Shown: piece after piece, positions 1 through 8,020 of the stretch
Position numbering within the stretch: position 1 is the first letter of the stretch
Layout: every line of letters starts with the position of its first letter
Source: JANQHS01 sp965227315
GTDB lineage: Bacteria > Bacteroidota > Bacteroidia > Cytophagales > CCMP332
Assembly: GCA_965227315.1 (NCBI GenBank)
Contig: OZ245737.1
Coordinates: 620,001 to 684,000, forward strand
Reading direction: 5' to 3'
Length of the DNA: 64,000 nucleotides
Translations under genes and position numbers: made by a program
Notes under the pieces: generated by a model
The model's input: only the letters and a program-made list of their open reading frames with translations
Database searches by the model: none
Told to the model about the DNA's origin: nothing

Positions 1-869
1 GCATAGTTGGAAACAAGAAAAAATGGAAGCAAGACGAAATTCTGAGCCTTAAAGAGGGCGCGATCCAATTAAGGGTTACATGGGACAATAAGGAACTCGA
101 TAAAGTAAAATTTGAATGGACCGGCAATGAAAATTTTGGACAGATCGTTTCCTTGTTCGGGAAAATTCCTCTTCCACCCTACCTCCAAAAGGACCCGGAT
201 GAAAAGGACAAACGGCGCTACCAAACCGTTTATGCCAGATCTCCGGGCGCAGTCGCTGCCCCTACCGCCGGCCTTCATTTCAACGAAAAGATCCTTCAAG
301 ATATCGAGGACAAGGGCGTCAGATCTGCAGAGTTGGTTCTTCACGTGGGAGGAGGAACCTTCGCACCGATCAAATCGGATGATCCTGCCGATCACGACAT
401 GCATCATGAATATTTCGAGGTCACCCGAGATTTTGTCGAGAACCTGATCCATCATCTTGACAACAGGATCATTCCCGTCGGCACCACCTCTTTAAGGGTA
501 TTGGAAAGCCTGTACTGGATAGGAGCCCTCGGGCCGGAATTGGGATTCGATCTCAACATCCATGCACATCTTCCCTACGAATATTCCAATATCCGTACTT
601 CACCCAAAAAAGCCCTCGAAAACCTGATAAGCCATATGGCCGAAAATGATCTGGATGTCTTCAGTTCAGAAACCGGGATCTTCATAGTCCCGGGGTTCGA
701 ATTCCGGTATTGCAAGGGCCTGATCACTAACTTTCATCTCCCCGGAACCACGCTGATACTACTCGTTGCAGCTCTTGTTGGAGATGATTGGAAAAAAATA
801 TACGAATCAGCCAAGACTGAGGGTTATCGCTTTTTGAGTTATGGTGATAGCTCTCTATTATTGACCTGA
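1..869 (+). CDS. queA: S-adenosylmethionine:tRNA ribosyltransferase-isomerase QueA (3' part)
   Basis: QueA transfers and isomerises the ribosyl group of SAM onto 7-aminomethyl-7-deazaguanine in tRNA, making epoxyqueuosine. The gene enters from the left edge: the frame is open from base 3, so the 5' end lies outside the window and about 288 C-terminal codons are present. Recognisable family signatures are the tract YQTVYARSPGAVAAPTAGLH near base 225 and the later segments HVGGGTF, GTTSLRVLE and TNFHLPGTTL. The stop is followed 7 bp later by the serine-pathway fusion gene, so co-transcription is possible but has no obvious functional link. Only the truncation by the window edge is unusual. Confidence 0.96.
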   Translation, partial: IVGNKKKWKQDEILSLKEGAIQLRVTWDNKELDKVKFEWTGNENFGQIVSLFGKIPLPPYLQKDPDEKDKRRYQTVYARSPGAVAAPTAGLHFNEKILQDIEDKGVRSAELVLHVGGGTFAPIKSDDPADHDMHHEYFEVTRDFVENLIHHLDNRIIPVGTTSLRVLESLYWIGALGPELGFDLNIHAHLPYEYSNIRTSPKKALENLISHMAENDLDVFSSETGIFIVPGFEFRYCKGLITNFHLPGTTLILLVAALVGDDWKKIYESAKTEGYRFLSYGDSSLLLT

Positions 870-876
870 GAGCTGC

Positions 877-2763
877 ATGAAACCCTATATCATCATCGAT
901 TTTGATTCCACCTTCACCAAGGTGGAAGGCCTTGACCTGCTGGCAGAAATATCCCTCAAGGGAAGAGCCGATCGTGCTGAAAAAGTCAAAAGGATACGGG
1001 AGATCACAAACCTGGGAATGGAGGGAAAGATCAAATTCAAAAAATCCCTCGAAGAGAGGTTAAAACTGCTCGAAGCCAAGAGGGAGGACATCGATGTTCT
1101 GGTCAAAAGGCTGGAAAAAAAGATATCGAGCTCATTCAAAAGGAATGAGGCCTTTTTTCAGGAATACGGCAACCAGATACTGATCATCTCCAGTGGTTTC
1201 AAAGAGTTCATCCAACCCATAGTTGAGCCCTTCGGGATTCCCACGAGAAACATTTACGCAAACGAATTCACCTACGATTCACAGGGAAGGATCACCGGGT
1301 TTGACAAGAGAAGAATTCTGGCCAGCAACAACGGAAAGGTAAAGCAGATCAAAGCCCTTGAGCTCAAGGGTCCGGTTTACGTGATCGGAGACGGATACAC
1401 AGATTACGAGATCAAGGAATCCGGGCTGGCCGATAAGTTCTATGCCTTCACAGAGAATGTGAAGCGCACTTCCGTGACCGATGTAGCAGACCATATCACT
1501 CCTTCGCTTGATGAGTTCCTGTACAAGCATAAGCTTCCTATGGCTATCTCATACCCCAAAAGCAGGATCAAGGTTCTCGTATTGGAGAATATTCACAATG
1601 AGGCCATCAAAATATTTAAGGAGGAAGGTTATCAGGTAGAGAGGGTCAATCGGGCATTGGAAGAAAGCGAACTCATCAAGAAAATTGAAGATGTCAGCAT
1701 TCTCTGTATTCGATCAAAAACCCAGGTCAGCAGAAGCGTCCTCGAAGCTGGCAATAAGCTTCATGCCATAGGTGCTTTTTGTATCGGAACAAATCAGATC
1801 GACCTGCACTCAGCCATGGACCAGGGCGTGGCAGTGTACAATGCCCCCTATAGCAACACCCGATCGGTTGTGGAGTTGGCGATTGCCCAGATCATCATGT
1901 TGATGAGACGGATCCCTGAAAGGATGAGAGCCATGGACCAGGGGGAGTGGAGAAAATCAGCGGAAAAAAGCAATGAAGTTCGGGGCAAGGTTCTTGGCAT
2001 CATAGGCTATGGAAATATCGGCTCTCAACTCAGTGTGGTAGCCGAATCCCTCGGTATGGAGGTGGTTTATTATGATATCGTTGATAAAATGCCTCTGGGG
2101 AATGCAAGGGAGTTGCCGGATCTTGAAAGTCTACTTAAAATCTCGGATGTGGTCACGATCCATGTGGATGGACGACAAAGCAACAAAAACCTCATTGGAA
2201 GATCTCAGATAGCCAAAATGAAGAAAGATTCCATTTTGATGAACCTGAGCCGTGGCCATGTGATCGACTTCGCAGCGGTGAAGACCGCATTGGAAAACAA
2301 AAAACTGAAAGGTTTTTCTGCGGATGTTTTTCCCCATGAGCCGGCCAACAACAAGGAGGAATTCAAGCTCCCGATCAGGGGATATGAAAATACCATCCTC
2401 ACGCCGCATATCGGTGGAAGTACACTGGAAGCCCAATCGAATATTGCAAGATTTGTTCCAGACAAGATCATGAAATATATCAATGCCGGAAACACCTATG
2501 GCAGTGTGAATTTCCCCAACCTCAGGTTACCCGACCAGGGTGATGCGCACCGCCTTATCCATATTCACCAAAATATTTCCGGAGTGCTAGCACAGGTAAA
2601 CGATACCATCGCCGACTTCAACGTCAATATTGTAGGCCAATATCTTGGCACCAATGAGCGTATCGGGTATGTGATCACGGATATTAACAAGATCTATCAC
2701 AAGGATCTGATGAAACAGTTGAGAAAGATCGAAGGTACCATCAAAGTGAGGGTTCTTTACTGA
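877..2763 (+). CDS. serA: Fused HAD phosphatase (SerB-like) and D-3-phosphoglycerate dehydrogenase (SerA)
   Basis: This 628-residue protein joins two enzymes of serine synthesis. Residues about 1-215 are a HAD phosphatase of the phosphoserine phosphatase type: DFDST at 8-12 (nucleophile D8, acid D10), an ISSG motif II, and GDGYTD near 171. Residues about 228-628 are a phosphoglycerate dehydrogenase: Rossmann GYGNIG near 378, NLSRG, DVFPHEP, and the catalytic His in PHIGGST near 510, followed by a C-terminal ACT domain (about 555-628) that in this family often senses serine. The sequence would give 3-phosphoglycerate oxidation and phosphoserine hydrolysis in one chain. The next gene overlaps the stop by one base and supplies the middle transamination step. 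The domain assignment is firm; the phosphatase substrate is inferred from context. Confidence 0.93.
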   Translation: MKPYIIIDFDSTFTKVEGLDLLAEISLKGRADRAEKVKRIREITNLGMEGKIKFKKSLEERLKLLEAKREDIDVLVKRLEKKISSSFKRNEAFFQEYGNQILIISSGFKEFIQPIVEPFGIPTRNIYANEFTYDSQGRITGFDKRRILASNNGKVKQIKALELKGPVYVIGDGYTDYEIKESGLADKFYAFTENVKRTSVTDVADHITPSLDEFLYKHKLPMAISYPKSRIKVLVLENIHNEAIKIFKEEGYQVERVNRALEESELIKKIEDVSILCIRSKTQVSRSVLEAGNKLHAIGAFCIGTNQIDLHSAMDQGVAVYNAPYSNTRSVVELAIAQIIMLMRRIPERMRAMDQGEWRKSAEKSNEVRGKVLGIIGYGNIGSQLSVVAESLGMEVVYYDIVDKMPLGNARELPDLESLLKISDVVTIHVDGRQSNKNLIGRSQIAKMKKDSILMNLSRGHVIDFAAVKTALENKKLKGFSADVFPHEPANNKEEFKLPIRGYENTILTPHIGGSTLEAQSNIARFVPDKIMKYINAGNTYGSVNFPNLRLPDQGDAHRLIHIHQNISGVLAQVNDTIADFNVNIVGQYLGTNERIGYVITDINKIYHKDLMKQLRKIEGTIKVRVLY

Positions 2764-3815
2764 TGAAAAACTTTTATCTGACGCCCGGGCCTTCGCAACT
2801 CTACCATACCGTTCCCGATCATTTCCGGGAGGCGGTAAAAATCGGATTGCCAAGCTGGAGTCATCGTGGAAAGGATTTCAAGGATGTTTATGCGTTTACC
2901 AGACAACAGCTTTTCAAACTTCTCGATGTGCCAGAAGGCTGGGAAATGATCTTCCTGAATTCCGCCACCGAGGTCTGGGAACGGCTGATCCAGAATTTTG
3001 TTTCCGATACATCCCTTCATGTGGTTACAGGGGCATTTTCCGAACGTGTCTCGCTTTTTGCCGGAGCCATGGGAAAGAACAATCGAAATATTGTGGTGAC
3101 GGAAAATGAGGCTCTCAAGCCGGAAAAATTCTCTTCAGGATATTCGCCGGAGATTTTGACCCTGGCAGGAAATGAAACTTCCACAGGGTATTGGATCTCG
3201 AAGGAGGAGGTGAAAAAAGTCAGGCAAAGGTTTCCCGAAACGCTGGTCGCGCTTGACGTCGTTTCCGCCTTACCCCACTATGAGGTTCCATTCGACGATG
3301 TAGATTGCTTTTATTTCAGCGTACAAAAGGGGTTCGGGCTTCCTGCAGGGCTGGGAGTATGGGTTTACAAGAGATCCATGTCGGAAAAGGCTGAACCTCA
3401 AGGAATTGCTCCATATCGGCAATTTTCAAGACTTGATGAAATGGCCTCATCCGACCAGACCCTGGCCACACCCAATATGCTCGACATTTATCTGTTGGGA
3501 AAGGTTTGTGAGGACATGAACAGAAGGGGAATTCAAATGATCAGGTCAGAGACCATATATAAAGCCACGCTGATCAAGAACCTTTTCCAATCTCATGAGG
3601 CCTTACAGCCTTTTGTCAAGCATCATGATTTCCAGTCTGTGACCAGTCTTGTGGCATCAAGCCCAAGGGCCGAAGAGCTGATCGCCCAATGCGCCGAAAA
3701 AGGTTGGATCATCGGGAGTGGATATGCTACATTCAAAGGCAAGCATTTGCGGATTGCCAATTTTCCTGCTCATTCCAAGGAGTTGATCGAGGGTTTGGTA
3801 GATTTTCTTTCTTAA
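2763..3815 (+). CDS. serC: Class-V PLP aminotransferase, probable phosphoserine aminotransferase
   Basis: The 350-residue protein has the fold-type-I class-V layout: an N-terminal LTPGPSQ motif typical of the serine/alanine-glyoxylate branch, a central LDVVSALP strand, and the PLP lysine K189 in SVQKGFGLP. Its start ATG overlaps the stop of the SerB-SerA fusion (TGATG), which implies translational coupling. That position, between 3-phosphohydroxypyruvate production and phosphoserine hydrolysis, is the main reason to call it phosphoserine aminotransferase. The sequence alone would also fit an alanine-glyoxylate-type enzyme, and it is not close to the classical E. coli SerC active-site pattern. 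The stop overlaps that of the convergent lipoprotein gene by 4 bp. Confidence 0.82.
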   Translation: MKNFYLTPGPSQLYHTVPDHFREAVKIGLPSWSHRGKDFKDVYAFTRQQLFKLLDVPEGWEMIFLNSATEVWERLIQNFVSDTSLHVVTGAFSERVSLFAGAMGKNNRNIVVTENEALKPEKFSSGYSPEILTLAGNETSTGYWISKEEVKKVRQRFPETLVALDVVSALPHYEVPFDDVDCFYFSVQKGFGLPAGLGVWVYKRSMSEKAEPQGIAPYRQFSRLDEMASSDQTLATPNMLDIYLLGKVCEDMNRRGIQMIRSETIYKATLIKNLFQSHEALQPFVKHHDFQSVTSLVASSPRAEELIAQCAEKGWIIGSGYATFKGKHLRIANFPAHSKELIEGLVDFLS

Positions 3816-4993
3816 AGTTCGTATTCAAAATACAGGGTATAATCTTCTATGGTCACGCCGGCACTGTCAATGGTGTAATGGGATTCTTCAGGATAACCCA
3901 TGGTATTGTAAATATGGGTTCCCGTCGTAATCATATTCATCAAAGAATCCTCTTCATGCAGTAGATTGTGCTTCCCAAGGTTAAATGGGGTGTCGACCCA
4001 AAGGTCCTTAACAGAAACTATTTTCTTTTCGCAACCGAAAAGGTATAAGTTGAATAAGGGAAGGATCTTGTGATCTATGAGCAAGAAAGGATTTGGTTGC
4101 TCATCCCAAGTTCGTTGGATCAAATACTCATAGTTACATGCGGAATCAATTTTTAGCCAAAACTTCTCTTCCGTCATTTCACCTTTTTTCTGAGCCTCAA
4201 ATTGCCGAAACAAGTTGTCCCATAAATGATAATGTGTGAAAGCTCGATAATTAAATGTATGTGCCATAGACTTGAATCCACCTTCGGAAAAAAAGCCGTA
4301 CCTCCAACTTGGTTCTCCATAATAAAAGCCCAGAGGTCCAAAAATGGTGTATGCAATACTTTGAAATGAAAAGAACTGATCAAATTCAACCTCAATAAAT
4401 GACACTTTCTCCCCCCCTATAACCTCATAGTTGGCATTGAATTCCGATGGTAAGAACTGATAAAAACCCAAACTCATTGGCGTTGAAGCGTTGATCCTGA
4501 AATCCGACGAGTAGGAGAAATCCAGATACTCGAAAAGCACTTTTTCCATACCCCCCGCATCCTTCCTTGTGATCTTCTTTAGAAAAGGCGATTTGATCAA
4601 TTTATATTGATTATCCAGACTATCCCCTTGACCATCAAAGGTAAATTTGATCACCTTGTTTCTTGAATGAGAAGTAGGGTCAACTGGTCTGAAAAAGTAG
4701 CGGACATTGACCAGGTCACCATCGAACCTCAGATCTCCCCTGGAACTTGTGGAATCGATCAGAAGAGGATCCTCATTTTTCAGATATTTCTCAAAACTGT
4801 TGAATACAAGAAATCCTTCGTTTGGTAGTCCCGAACCATTTTCATCAATGAAGCGGATCTTAAAGTAGCCAACCGCAGGAGTATCGATGGTAGTGGTGTC
4901 GCCGGGATCTTTGGGCAAAGGCACATTACTTTCTTCCTTTTTGCAGGAAACAAAAAGCAGAAGGGGAAAAACGAAAAGGCCAATCCACCTCAT
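3812..4993 (-). CDS. Lipoprotein of unknown function, third of a tandem paralogous trio
   Basis: This 393-residue protein starts with a signal peptide and lipobox (LLFVSC, cysteine near residue 17), so it should be an envelope lipoprotein. I do not recognise the family. The N-terminal half matches the protein encoded at 5789-6946: YFKIRF near the start, a LRFDGD strand and the motif FDGQGD. The C-terminal part is shared by all three neighbours: NPFLLID, a GTHIY turn, a GYPEESHY segment and a terminal FEYEL. The start ATG overlaps the stop of the upstream gene as ATGA. The trio follows an LpxH-type gene on the same strand. Binding, structural or surface roles are all possible; no catalytic motif is visible. 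Confidence 0.8.
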   Translation of the reverse strand: MRWIGLFVFPLLLFVSCKKEESNVPLPKDPGDTTTIDTPAVGYFKIRFIDENGSGLPNEGFLVFNSFEKYLKNEDPLLIDSTSSRGDLRFDGDLVNVRYFFRPVDPTSHSRNKVIKFTFDGQGDSLDNQYKLIKSPFLKKITRKDAGGMEKVLFEYLDFSYSSDFRINASTPMSLGFYQFLPSEFNANYEVIGGEKVSFIEVEFDQFFSFQSIAYTIFGPLGFYYGEPSWRYGFFSEGGFKSMAHTFNYRAFTHYHLWDNLFRQFEAQKKGEMTEEKFWLKIDSACNYEYLIQRTWDEQPNPFLLIDHKILPLFNLYLFGCEKKIVSVKDLWVDTPFNLGKHNLLHEEDSLMNMITTGTHIYNTMGYPEESHYTIDSAGVTIEDYTLYFEYEL

Positions 4994-5805
4994 TGAGAAT
5001 ACTCAAAAAAAACAGTAAACTTTTGAATGGTTCTCCCCTGATAATCCTTCCTAACATATTTGGACTCAATAGGAAAACCATGCACTCCATAAATGTGTGA
5101 CCCAGTTAATATTGAGCCAGGGATAGGCCAAGCCCAGTATGTAGGGTTATCCTCATAGGTAAGATTATGAGGCCCAAATGCAAAAAGAACTTGAAAGCCA
5201 GGAGGTCCTTTTGCAGCCATAGCCCATAACCTGTCATCCAGCAACAAAAACGGATTCGGAAAGGAATCGAATTCCCTGATGATAGTATCAGCTAAATAAT
5301 GGGAATAGGTTGTTTCCTGTCTTAATTCTATTACCGGGTTCGAAAAGGAATCAAAGAAGAATTTAGAACAGAAATATCTCCATGAACCACTATTAGTGAA
5401 TTCCTCCTGAATCTCCATAAAGGGAAGGGAACCGTTCCTTATGCATGCCCAATTTGCAACATCACGTCTTATAGAGTACAAAGTATCCCCCGAGAGGGAT
5501 TCATGCCTGCTGAATAACTCCGTACATTCATATTCTCTTTTATGAATGATTTTTCCATTTTCGAGGATCACCGTATCCTCGTCAATAACATACCCCAGGC
5601 GACTTCCCTGAAAAAATTGAACAAGTGTATCCCGGTTATACCCTCCTTCCTGATACTCATATTTTAGTTTGGTAAGTCGTAAAGTTTTATCCTCAACTGG
5701 ATTTGGGAGTTCATTATCACCCCCTCTACAAGAAATGATAGAAAAGGAGGCTAAGAAAACAAGGAAAAAACTATTGAACAGATCAATCTTATTCATCGTA
5801 TTCAT
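4990..5805 (-). CDS. Lipoprotein of unknown function, middle member of the trio
   Basis: The 271-residue product has a signal peptide ending in a lipobox (FSIISC, cysteine near 26) followed by charged residues. A second Met at position 4 could be the true start. It is shorter than its two neighbours. Its C-terminal 90 or so residues carry the shared pattern (NPFLLLDD, GSHIYG, GFPIESKY, FEYSQ), but the N-terminal YFK.../FDGQGD domain is absent. In its place is a strand-rich region of the kind seen in Bacteroidota lipoproteins with repeated YE-type strands. It overlaps the upstream gene by 17 bp and the downstream one by 4 bp, so the three are surely one transcript. Function unknown. Confidence 0.78.
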   Translation of the reverse strand: MNTMNKIDLFNSFFLVFLASFSIISCRGGDNELPNPVEDKTLRLTKLKYEYQEGGYNRDTLVQFFQGSRLGYVIDEDTVILENGKIIHKREYECTELFSRHESLSGDTLYSIRRDVANWACIRNGSLPFMEIQEEFTNSGSWRYFCSKFFFDSFSNPVIELRQETTYSHYLADTIIREFDSFPNPFLLLDDRLWAMAAKGPPGFQVLFAFGPHNLTYEDNPTYWAWPIPGSILTGSHIYGVHGFPIESKYVRKDYQGRTIQKFTVFFEYSQ

Positions 5806-6946
5806 AAATAAGGATGAAATCTTCTATGATTGACCCCGTGCTATCCCTGATAACATAATGAGATTCAGATGGGTAACCATTGTCCTGGTAGATATGCGAA
5901 CCTTCTACTGTTTGGCCGTTTAATTCATTGTCTTCACTAATAAGATTATTCGCTCCCATATGAAAAGGAACAGGTAGGGTAAAGTTCCTGAAAGAAACCA
6001 TCTGCAAATTACAGTCAAATCCTTTAAGATTTATTAGCTCCAAAATTTTTCGATTTATAAGCAAAAATGGATTTGGATTTTGATCAAATTGCCTTTGAAC
6101 ATTTTGATCTTTTTGTCCACAATGGTTAAAAAACAAACTCTGATGTTCCGCATATCCGTTGGCGCTTTCATTATCTATTGTTCGGAGGTAAATATCATTT
6201 CCCCATTGAATATCCTCGGCGGTAAAGCGTATTTCATTGACTAATCCGAGGGAGTCGTAATTCAGATCCCAGATATTGAAATAAGAAACAATGGGCTCCC
6301 TAACGAAAGAGAAAGTTGTTGTTAACGTTTCAAATTCAGAATCAATGTCCTCAACGCAATAAAGGTCCGTAATGCGATGTACAACGGCTTCATTATTAGG
6401 ATAAATACCATCAAAATCCAAAATCGAATAAGAGCCCAAAATATTAGCAGACGGCAAAATCGATTCGGGGAAGAGATCTAAAATTGGAATAGGGTTTCCT
6501 CCGATATTCTGCTTTTTAACCTGCAGCAATACCGGTTTCCAGCTCAGATTTATGCTGTTGTTAATGGTATCTCCCTGCCCATCAAAGTCGTATTTGACTA
6601 CCCTGTCCAATGGGTTCAGGTTCACATTTTCGATCCAGAAATAATACCTTTGGCTGAGGCTATCTCCACCAAACCTCAGATACCCATGATTATCGGTGTA
6701 CCGCTTTTCAAGCGGATTTTCACCCAGATAATACTTTGATGGGTCTGAATAGACCTTTACCGGAATTCCAGCCCAACCCTCACCTCCAACATTGAAAAAT
6801 CCCAGTTTGAAATATCTAGGGGGAAGTGGAACCGTATCCAGAATATCAGTAGTATCATTGGTAATCCCGGAAGGTTTGGGGGTCTCTTGCTTTTGGCAGG
6901 AAATCAAGGAACAGAAAACTGATAGTGCCAGAATAAGGTATCTCAC
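5789..6946 (-). CDS. Lipoprotein of unknown function, first of the trio
   Basis: The 385-residue protein begins with a hydrophobic leader and lipobox (SLISC, cysteine at 17). It is the full-length paralogue of the product of 3812-4993: both have a YFK strand after a threonine/proline linker, a glycine-rich LRFGGD segment, an FDGQGD motif, and the C-terminal block NPFLLIN ... GSHIYQ ... GYPSESHY ... YEYDE. It lies 37 bp downstream of the LpxH-type gene on the same strand, with no terminator visible between them. No enzyme motif is seen. The repeated architecture suggests beta-rich ligand-binding or adhesion domains, which is inference only. Confidence 0.8.
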   Translation of the reverse strand: MRYLILALSVFCSLISCQKQETPKPSGITNDTTDILDTVPLPPRYFKLGFFNVGGEGWAGIPVKVYSDPSKYYLGENPLEKRYTDNHGYLRFGGDSLSQRYYFWIENVNLNPLDRVVKYDFDGQGDTINNSINLSWKPVLLQVKKQNIGGNPIPILDLFPESILPSANILGSYSILDFDGIYPNNEAVVHRITDLYCVEDIDSEFETLTTTFSFVREPIVSYFNIWDLNYDSLGLVNEIRFTAEDIQWGNDIYLRTIDNESANGYAEHQSLFFNHCGQKDQNVQRQFDQNPNPFLLINRKILELINLKGFDCNLQMVSFRNFTLPVPFHMGANNLISEDNELNGQTVEGSHIYQDNGYPSESHYVIRDSTGSIIEDFILIYEYDE

Positions 6947-6983
6947 ACCTTAAACAACGCATATTTTGAATCGAAAGTTGGTT

Positions 6984-7853
6984 CTAAACCGAGTCGATCC
7001 TCACATCGGGAATCACGTCTTCAGCGAGTTTCTTGAAGAGCTTTTTGTGGTCCAATTCTCCTTCCTCTTCTTTTTCAATGGAAGTTTTCTTGGCCAGTTC
7101 ATCGTCCATATAGGAATAAATACTCCATTCTCCCTCATTGTATTCCAACCCGGTCAGGCTCTCAACCCAGTCGCCCGAATTCAAATACATCACCTCCCCA
7201 TTCTCGTTGTTGATCTTCCGCATCTCCGGTGTATGAATATGACCACAGACCACATAGTCATAACCATTGTCAATCGCGATGCGGGCAGCGGTCTCCTCGA
7301 AATTGTTGATGAACTTCACCGCTCCCTTTACCGAAGCCTTGATCTTCTTGGAAAAAGAATAGGGCTCCTTTCCCATCGCATTCAGTCCCCAGTTGATCGT
7401 CTTGTTCAGCCAAAGCAGAAGGTCATATCCTATAGACCCAAGTTTTGCCAGCCATTTGCTATGCTCCATGACCACATCAAACACATCCCCATGGAATATC
7501 CAGGCCCTCTTGCCCCTGAGTCTGAGCACAACCTTGTTGACAATCTTGAAATTGCCAAGCTTAAATCCCACAAACTTCCTCATCAGTTCATCATGATTTC
7601 CGGTCACATAATAAACCTTTGCACCCTTGGCCATGATGCTCAATACCTGTTTCAGGACCAGGGTATGATGCTTCGGGAAAAAAGATTTTTTAAACTGCCA
7701 ACCATCGATGATATCACCGTTCAGGATCAGGGTCTTGGGCTGGATACTCTTCAGGTAGCGAAATAATTCACGGGCCTTACAACCGGAAGTGCCGAGATGC
7801 ACATCGGAAATAACGACCAGATCGACCTTGCGTTTTTTTGGAGAAGCTCCCAT
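6984..7853 (-). CDS. lpxH: UDP-2,3-diacylglucosamine diphosphatase-type metallophosphoesterase (LpxH family)
   Basis: This calcineurin-like phosphoesterase (289 residues) carries the full metal-binding set: SDVHLG near residue 18, GDIIDG near 46, GNHDE near 82, an FHGDVFD block and CGHIHTPE near 200. In Bacteroidota this subfamily is usually assigned to lipid A synthesis, hydrolysing UDP-2,3-diacylglucosamine to lipid X and UMP at the inner membrane. It is somewhat longer than E. coli LpxH, mainly through a C-terminal acidic/lysine-rich tail. The three lipoprotein genes downstream may share its transcript. The exact substrate is inferred from the family. Confidence 0.85.
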   Translation of the reverse strand: MGASPKKRKVDLVVISDVHLGTSGCKARELFRYLKSIQPKTLILNGDIIDGWQFKKSFFPKHHTLVLKQVLSIMAKGAKVYYVTGNHDELMRKFVGFKLGNFKIVNKVVLRLRGKRAWIFHGDVFDVVMEHSKWLAKLGSIGYDLLLWLNKTINWGLNAMGKEPYSFSKKIKASVKGAVKFINNFEETAARIAIDNGYDYVVCGHIHTPEMRKINNENGEVMYLNSGDWVESLTGLEYNEGEWSIYSYMDDELAKKTSIEKEEEGELDHKKLFKKLAEDVIPDVRIDSV

Positions 7854-7917
7854 CCTGGGTGAATGTTTGGTTATTGCAAAGAACAGCCCTGAAATGAACT
7901 GATCTTTATCACCATGT

Positions 7918-7925
7918 TACCTTTG
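7918..7925 (+). promoter_or_regulatory. Candidate Bacteroidota -7 box for the 8021 gene
   Basis: TACCTTTG is an exact match to the TAnnTTTG element of the Bacteroidota primary sigma factor. It lies about 95 bp before the ATG of the dehydrogenase gene, in the gap between two divergent genes. I see no clear TTG at the expected upstream distance, so the call rests on the -7 box alone. Confidence 0.4.
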
Positions 7926-8020
7926 GATGAAGGGGAAAATAATATTGCGAACAGAAAAAAGGCGGTCGAGCGGTTCCAAAATCAAATCTTATTTCCCCAT
8001 TTTCACATCTTTGGATCGAG

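Noticed and set aside
877..2763. Frameshift or assembly artefact joining SerB and SerA
   Set aside because: The reading frame passes through the linker without any disturbance and both domains are complete at their junction, so a genuine fusion is the simpler reading.
6966..7766. Long plus-strand reading frame of 266 codons
   Set aside because: It is entirely antisense to the LpxH-type gene, whose metal motifs are intact; its own translation has no recognisable family.
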